DNA from: an uncultured Phascolarctobacterium sp.
GTDB lineage: Bacteria > Bacillota > Negativicutes > Acidaminococcales > Acidaminococcaceae
DNA: 7,923 nucleotides
Direction: 5' to 3'
Assembly (NCBI GenBank): GCA_949287345.1
Contig: CASEGD010000043.1
Span: 1-7,923 of the forward strand
The stretch's first letter is position 1. Each line of letters starts with the position of its first letter. This document shows, piece by piece, positions 5,365 to 7,923 of the stretch. Made by a program: the position numbers and the translations under genes. The notes under the pieces are model-generated. The model ran no database searches, was not told the origin of the DNA, and saw only the letters and a list, made by a program, of their open reading frames with translations.

Positions 5365-6774
5365 ATGAACATTCAGTTGATTATTGTTGTTTTGTATATT
5401 GCGATGCTGTTCGCAATAAGTTTTTATGTTAAAAGCAGGGCGGATAAAGGCTCTGCCGAGTATTTGTTTGCGGGGCGCAAGCTGGGCCCGGTGCTGATTG
5501 CCGTTAACATTACGGGGCTTGCGGTCGGCGCGGCTTCAACCGTCGGCGTTGCGGAAAACGCTTACAAGGTTGGTATGGCGGCCGGTTGGTACAACGCGGC
5601 TTGGAGCGCGGGCGCGATTATTATGGGCCTTGTCGCTGCGGGCAAGCTGCGTGCGATGAAGGTTTCCACCATCCCGGAATTTTTTGAAAAGTATTACGAC
5701 ACCAAAGGCCGCGTTATCAGCGCGGTGGGGCTTGTAATCATCATGTCCGTTATTACGGCTTTGCAGTATCTCGCCGGCGGCGCGATTTTAGCGTCGCTTT
5801 TGCCGGAGTATTTTGATTTTCACGGCGGCATGATTGTCAGCGCCGTGGTATTTATCGGCATTACGCTGATTGGCGGCTTGTGGTCGAGCGGGCTCAGCAA
5901 CATTGTCAGCGTGGTTTTGATTTACGTCGGCATTTTGTACAGCTGCGTGGCGGCTGTTGACCACACCGGCGGCATTGAAGCGATTAAAGCGCAGCTGCCT
6001 GTGGGCTTAGACTGGTTTGACCCGTTTGCCGGTATACCGCTGGCGGTTATTATCGGCTGGTTTATTGTTATGATTACGCAGGCCATTACGGCGCAGGGCC
6101 CTGTGCAGATTGCCTGCGGCGCGCGTGACGCCAAAACTGCGCGCAATGGTTTTATCCTGGGCGGCCTCTTAATTTTCCCGGTAGGCTTTTTGTGCGCGCT
6201 TTTGGGCATTATCGGCAAGGTGCAGTTCCCGGATATCAGCGCGACGCTGGCGCTGCCGAAGGTTGTTATGGCGCTGGACCCGATTGCCAGCGGCACTACG
6301 CTGGCGGCGCTGTGGGCGGCGGACGTATCGACTGCCTGCACGATTTTATTGGGCGCGGGCACGCTGTTCAGCCAGGATATTTACAAACGCTTTATCAATC
6401 CGTCCGTTTCGGACGACCATTTTGTTAAAATTAACCGCCTGACGATTTTGGCGGTGGGCATTATTACGCTGTGGTTTGCGTTTAACGCAGCCGGTATTTT
6501 AAAAACCATGGTGGCAGGGCTTTCGATGACGACGGCGCTGACCTGCGTATTTTTGTTTACGGTGTTTGCGCCGGGCTTGTGCCGCCGCAGCAGCGCGTTC
6601 TGGACTACGCTTGTTGGGCTGTTGGGACTTGTAGTATGGGAATTTGTACCGGCGCTGCACGTTTTGCAGCATGTAATTTATTTTGAATGGCTGCTGTGCA
6701 TTGCAGTGTTCCTGTTGGTGGCAGTTTTTGACAAAACGCCTATCAAGCAGCCGGAAATGGCAGAGGAGGACTGA
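5365..6774 (+). CDS. Sodium:solute symporter (SSS family), substrate unknown, possibly serine
   Basis: This 469-residue membrane protein of the sodium:solute symporter family uses the Na+ gradient for uptake. It has about 13 hydrophobic segments. Family features in order are SAEYLFAGRKLG (residues 30-41), the glycine-rich unwound first helix of the transport core (GLAVGAASTVGVAENAYKVG, 51-70), and AADVSTACTILLGAGTLFSQDIYKRF (318-343), in which Ser322-Thr323 occupy the usual Na2 sodium-site region. The tail after the last helix is short and acidic. The ATG follows AAAGG by 12 nt, and AAGG also directly touches it, so initiation may be sub-optimal or controlled. It is the first gene of the operon containing sdaAB, so an amino acid such as L-serine is the most sensible substrate. 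That is context only, since SSS members also carry proline, pantothenate, sugars and organic acids. Confidence 0.9.
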   Translation: MNIQLIIVVLYIAMLFAISFYVKSRADKGSAEYLFAGRKLGPVLIAVNITGLAVGAASTVGVAENAYKVGMAAGWYNAAWSAGAIIMGLVAAGKLRAMKVSTIPEFFEKYYDTKGRVISAVGLVIIMSVITALQYLAGGAILASLLPEYFDFHGGMIVSAVVFIGITLIGGLWSSGLSNIVSVVLIYVGILYSCVAAVDHTGGIEAIKAQLPVGLDWFDPFAGIPLAVIIGWFIVMITQAITAQGPVQIACGARDAKTARNGFILGGLLIFPVGFLCALLGIIGKVQFPDISATLALPKVVMALDPIASGTTLAALWAADVSTACTILLGAGTLFSQDIYKRFINPSVSDDHFVKINRLTILAVGIITLWFAFNAAGILKTMVAGLSMTTALTCVFLFTVFAPGLCRRSSAFWTTLVGLLGLVVWEFVPALHVLQHVIYFEWLLCIAVFLLVAVFDKTPIKQPEMAEED

Positions 6775-6776
6775 TT

Positions 6777-7208
6777 ATGGCAGAGCAGAAGCTGACGAGT
6801 ATTGAAATCGGCCGCGCGGCGCTGCGCATTGCCGTTACGGAAAACCGCACCGAGGAGCAGTGCGTAAAAGAGCAGCTGGCGGCAAATGGCATCCGCAGTA
6901 CGGCGGTGGATTTTGGCGGCGAGTTTATGCCGAGCATTGTTAAAATTGTGGAGCGTGCCGTGGTGGCGGCGCAGCGTCAGGGCATTGTTACGGAAACGCA
7001 TGTCGGCGCGGGCGCGGTTGCCGGTGCTGCCCATGCGGCGCTGGAACAGCTTGTTGCCAAGGCGGCGGGCTTTAACGTGGGCGGCAAAATTGGTATTGCC
7101 CGCAGCGGCGAGCATTTGTGCGTTGCCATTTACATGGCGGTGGGCGTGCTGAACCTTGACGAGCTGTGCGTGGCTTTGGGGCACCGCTCGCTGGCAAGTG
7201 AGGAATAA
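6777..7208 (+). CDS. HutP-family RNA-binding regulatory protein
   Basis: This 143-residue protein matches the pattern of clostridial HutP-family members: AVDFGGEF (residues 43-50), SIVKIVERAVVAAQRQGI (53-70), GAVAGAAHAALEQL (79-92), FNVGGKIGIAR (99-109) and a C-terminal LGHRSL (134-139). Bacillus HutP is a hexamer that binds L-histidine and Mg2+, then grips NAG repeats in the hut leader to prevent termination. His136 fits the C-terminal metal-binding His of that protein. The other two metal histidines are not clearly kept in place (candidates are His75, His86 and His113), so its effector may differ. GAGGAGGA inside the end of the symporter gene lies 6 nt before the ATG. No hut enzymes are present; the neighbours are a symporter and serine dehydratase genes, which suggests control of this operon. 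I give no symbol because orthology to true HutP is uncertain. Confidence 0.8.
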   Translation: MAEQKLTSIEIGRAALRIAVTENRTEEQCVKEQLAANGIRSTAVDFGGEFMPSIVKIVERAVVAAQRQGIVTETHVGAGAVAGAAHAALEQLVAKAAGFNVGGKIGIARSGEHLCVAIYMAVGVLNLDELCVALGHRSLASEE

Positions 7209-7217
7209 AGGAGCATT

Positions 7218-7883
7218 ATGAATATTATTGATATTATCGGGCCGGTGATGATTGGCCCGTCCAGTTCGCATACGGCCGGTGCTGTAAGGCTGGGGCTGCT
7301 TGCGGCCAGCATTTTGGGCGCGCCGCCCGTAAAGGCGCAGATTGATTTGCACGGCAGCTTTGCGCAAACTTACCGCGGCCACGGCACGGACGTTGCTTTG
7401 CTTGCCGGGCTGATGGGCTGGCTGCCGGACGACGCACGCATCCCGCAGGCGCGTAAATACGCGGACGAAGCGGGGCTTGAGTACAAGTTTGATAAGGTTA
7501 ATTTGGGCGATTTGACGCATCCCAATACGGTGCGCTTTACGTTGGAAGCAAAAGATGGCAGCCGCTGCGAGGTTATCGGCTCATCCATCGGCGGCGGGCA
7601 GGTTGAGGTTTCCGCTATCGACGGTTACGAGGTGGAGCTTAACGGCAAACTGCCGGCGCTTTTGGTAACGCATACGGATAAACCGGGAGTAATTGCGCTT
7701 GTCAGCAGCGCGCTGGCCAGTGCCATGGTAAACATCGCCACCATGCGCGTGTTCCGTGCGCGTAAGGGCGGGCTGGCGACGATGGTGCTGGAATGCGACC
7801 AGAAGGTGCAGCCTGCGATTGTGCAGCTTTTGGCGTCGCTGCCGCCGGTTGACAGCGTGCGCTTTGTAGACAGCGTACTTTGA
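7218..7883 (+). CDS. sdaAB: L-serine dehydratase, iron-sulfur type, beta subunit
   Basis: This 221-residue beta subunit of the two-part [4Fe-4S] L-serine dehydratase helps convert L-serine to pyruvate and ammonia in the cytoplasm. Diagnostic blocks are IGPSSSHTAGAVRLG (residues 12-26), HGSFAQTYRGHGTD (45-58, the usual HGS...GHGTD motif) and GSSIGGGQ (121-128). An ACT domain runs from about 147 to the end (PALLVTHTDKPGVI onward); in this family it can bind an amino acid or hold the enzyme's regulatory state. The cluster cysteines belong to the alpha subunit. The start ATG follows AAAGGAG, which overlaps the stop of the HutP-family gene. The length is normal for a beta subunit, and the alpha gene begins 7 bp after its stop. 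Confidence 0.95.
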   Translation: MNIIDIIGPVMIGPSSSHTAGAVRLGLLAASILGAPPVKAQIDLHGSFAQTYRGHGTDVALLAGLMGWLPDDARIPQARKYADEAGLEYKFDKVNLGDLTHPNTVRFTLEAKDGSRCEVIGSSIGGGQVEVSAIDGYEVELNGKLPALLVTHTDKPGVIALVSSALASAMVNIATMRVFRARKGGLATMVLECDQKVQPAIVQLLASLPPVDSVRFVDSVL

Positions 7884-7890
7884 GGTGACT

Positions 7891-7923
7891 ATGGCTAACG
7901 ATAAAATTTCTTTAAACGCTTTG
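7891..7923 (+). CDS. sdaAA: Start of probable L-serine dehydratase alpha subunit (3' partial)
   Basis: Only 11 codons are visible (MANDKISLNAL), cut by the window edge. The ATG follows GAGGTGA (7882-7888), which overlaps the stop codon of sdaAB, as expected for coupled translation. The sequence itself is too short to identify. The call rests on the standard beta-then-alpha order in Bacillota, where the alpha subunit carries the iron-sulfur cluster and active site. Confidence 0.7.
   Translation, partial: MANDKISLNAL

Noticed and set aside
6678..7520. 280-residue open frame on the minus strand
   Set aside because: It runs opposite the symporter end, the HutP-family gene and sdaAB, all with clear family motifs. 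Its composition, rich in Arg, Asn and His, is typical of an antisense frame in balanced-GC DNA.
1..7923. CRISPR arrays, tRNA/rRNA genes, insertion sequences, phage or defence genes
   Set aside because: I saw no regularly spaced repeats, RNA gene signatures, transposase motifs or terminal repeats; every long plus or minus frame with good support belongs to metabolic, transport or stress families.

Overview
The window looks like part of a Bacillota (Firmicutes) chromosome with roughly balanced base composition. Supporting signs are strong AGGAGG-type ribosome binding sites, very tight gene packing, an L-serine dehydratase split into beta and alpha subunits, a HutP-family protein, and a nucleoside/BMP-type ABC importer laid out like Bacillus nupOPQ. 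A more exact placement (anaerobic clostridia or Negativicutes) is only a guess.

Layout. (1) 1-2886, plus strand: the end of an ABC importer operon, with the C-terminal half of a double-domain ATPase followed by two overlapping permease genes. Its lipoprotein gene and the first half of the ATPase should lie to the left. A probable terminator follows at 2891-2916. (2) 2981-3865, plus strand: two tandem 145-residue universal stress proteins. The second has a broken glycine in the ATP-binding loop. A 7-bp hairpin abuts the ribosome binding site of the first. (3) 3874-3911: a long bidirectional terminator between convergent operons. (4) 5123 down to 3930, minus strand: a CorA-family divalent-metal transporter followed by a 77-residue protein I do not recognise. 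(5) 5124-5364: a 241-bp AT-rich divergent intergenic region with three neighbouring dyads, an extended -10 promoter, and a purine-rich leader full of NAG triplets. (6) 5365-7923, plus strand: a sodium/solute symporter, a HutP-family RNA-binding regulator, L-serine dehydratase beta (sdaAB), and the first 11 codons of what should be the alpha subunit (sdaAA).

The last operon reads as a module for taking up and deaminating an amino acid, most simply L-serine to pyruvate plus ammonia. Its most interesting feature is that it encodes a HutP-family protein. HutP from Bacillus binds NAG triplet repeats in RNA when histidine and Mg2+ are present. The operon's own short leader carries 13 AG dinucleotides in 63 nt, including two sets of three NAG triplets at an exact 8-nt period; the second set overlaps the symporter ribosome binding site. 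This suggests, but does not prove, an autoregulated HutP-type RNA switch controlling serine catabolism rather than histidine use.
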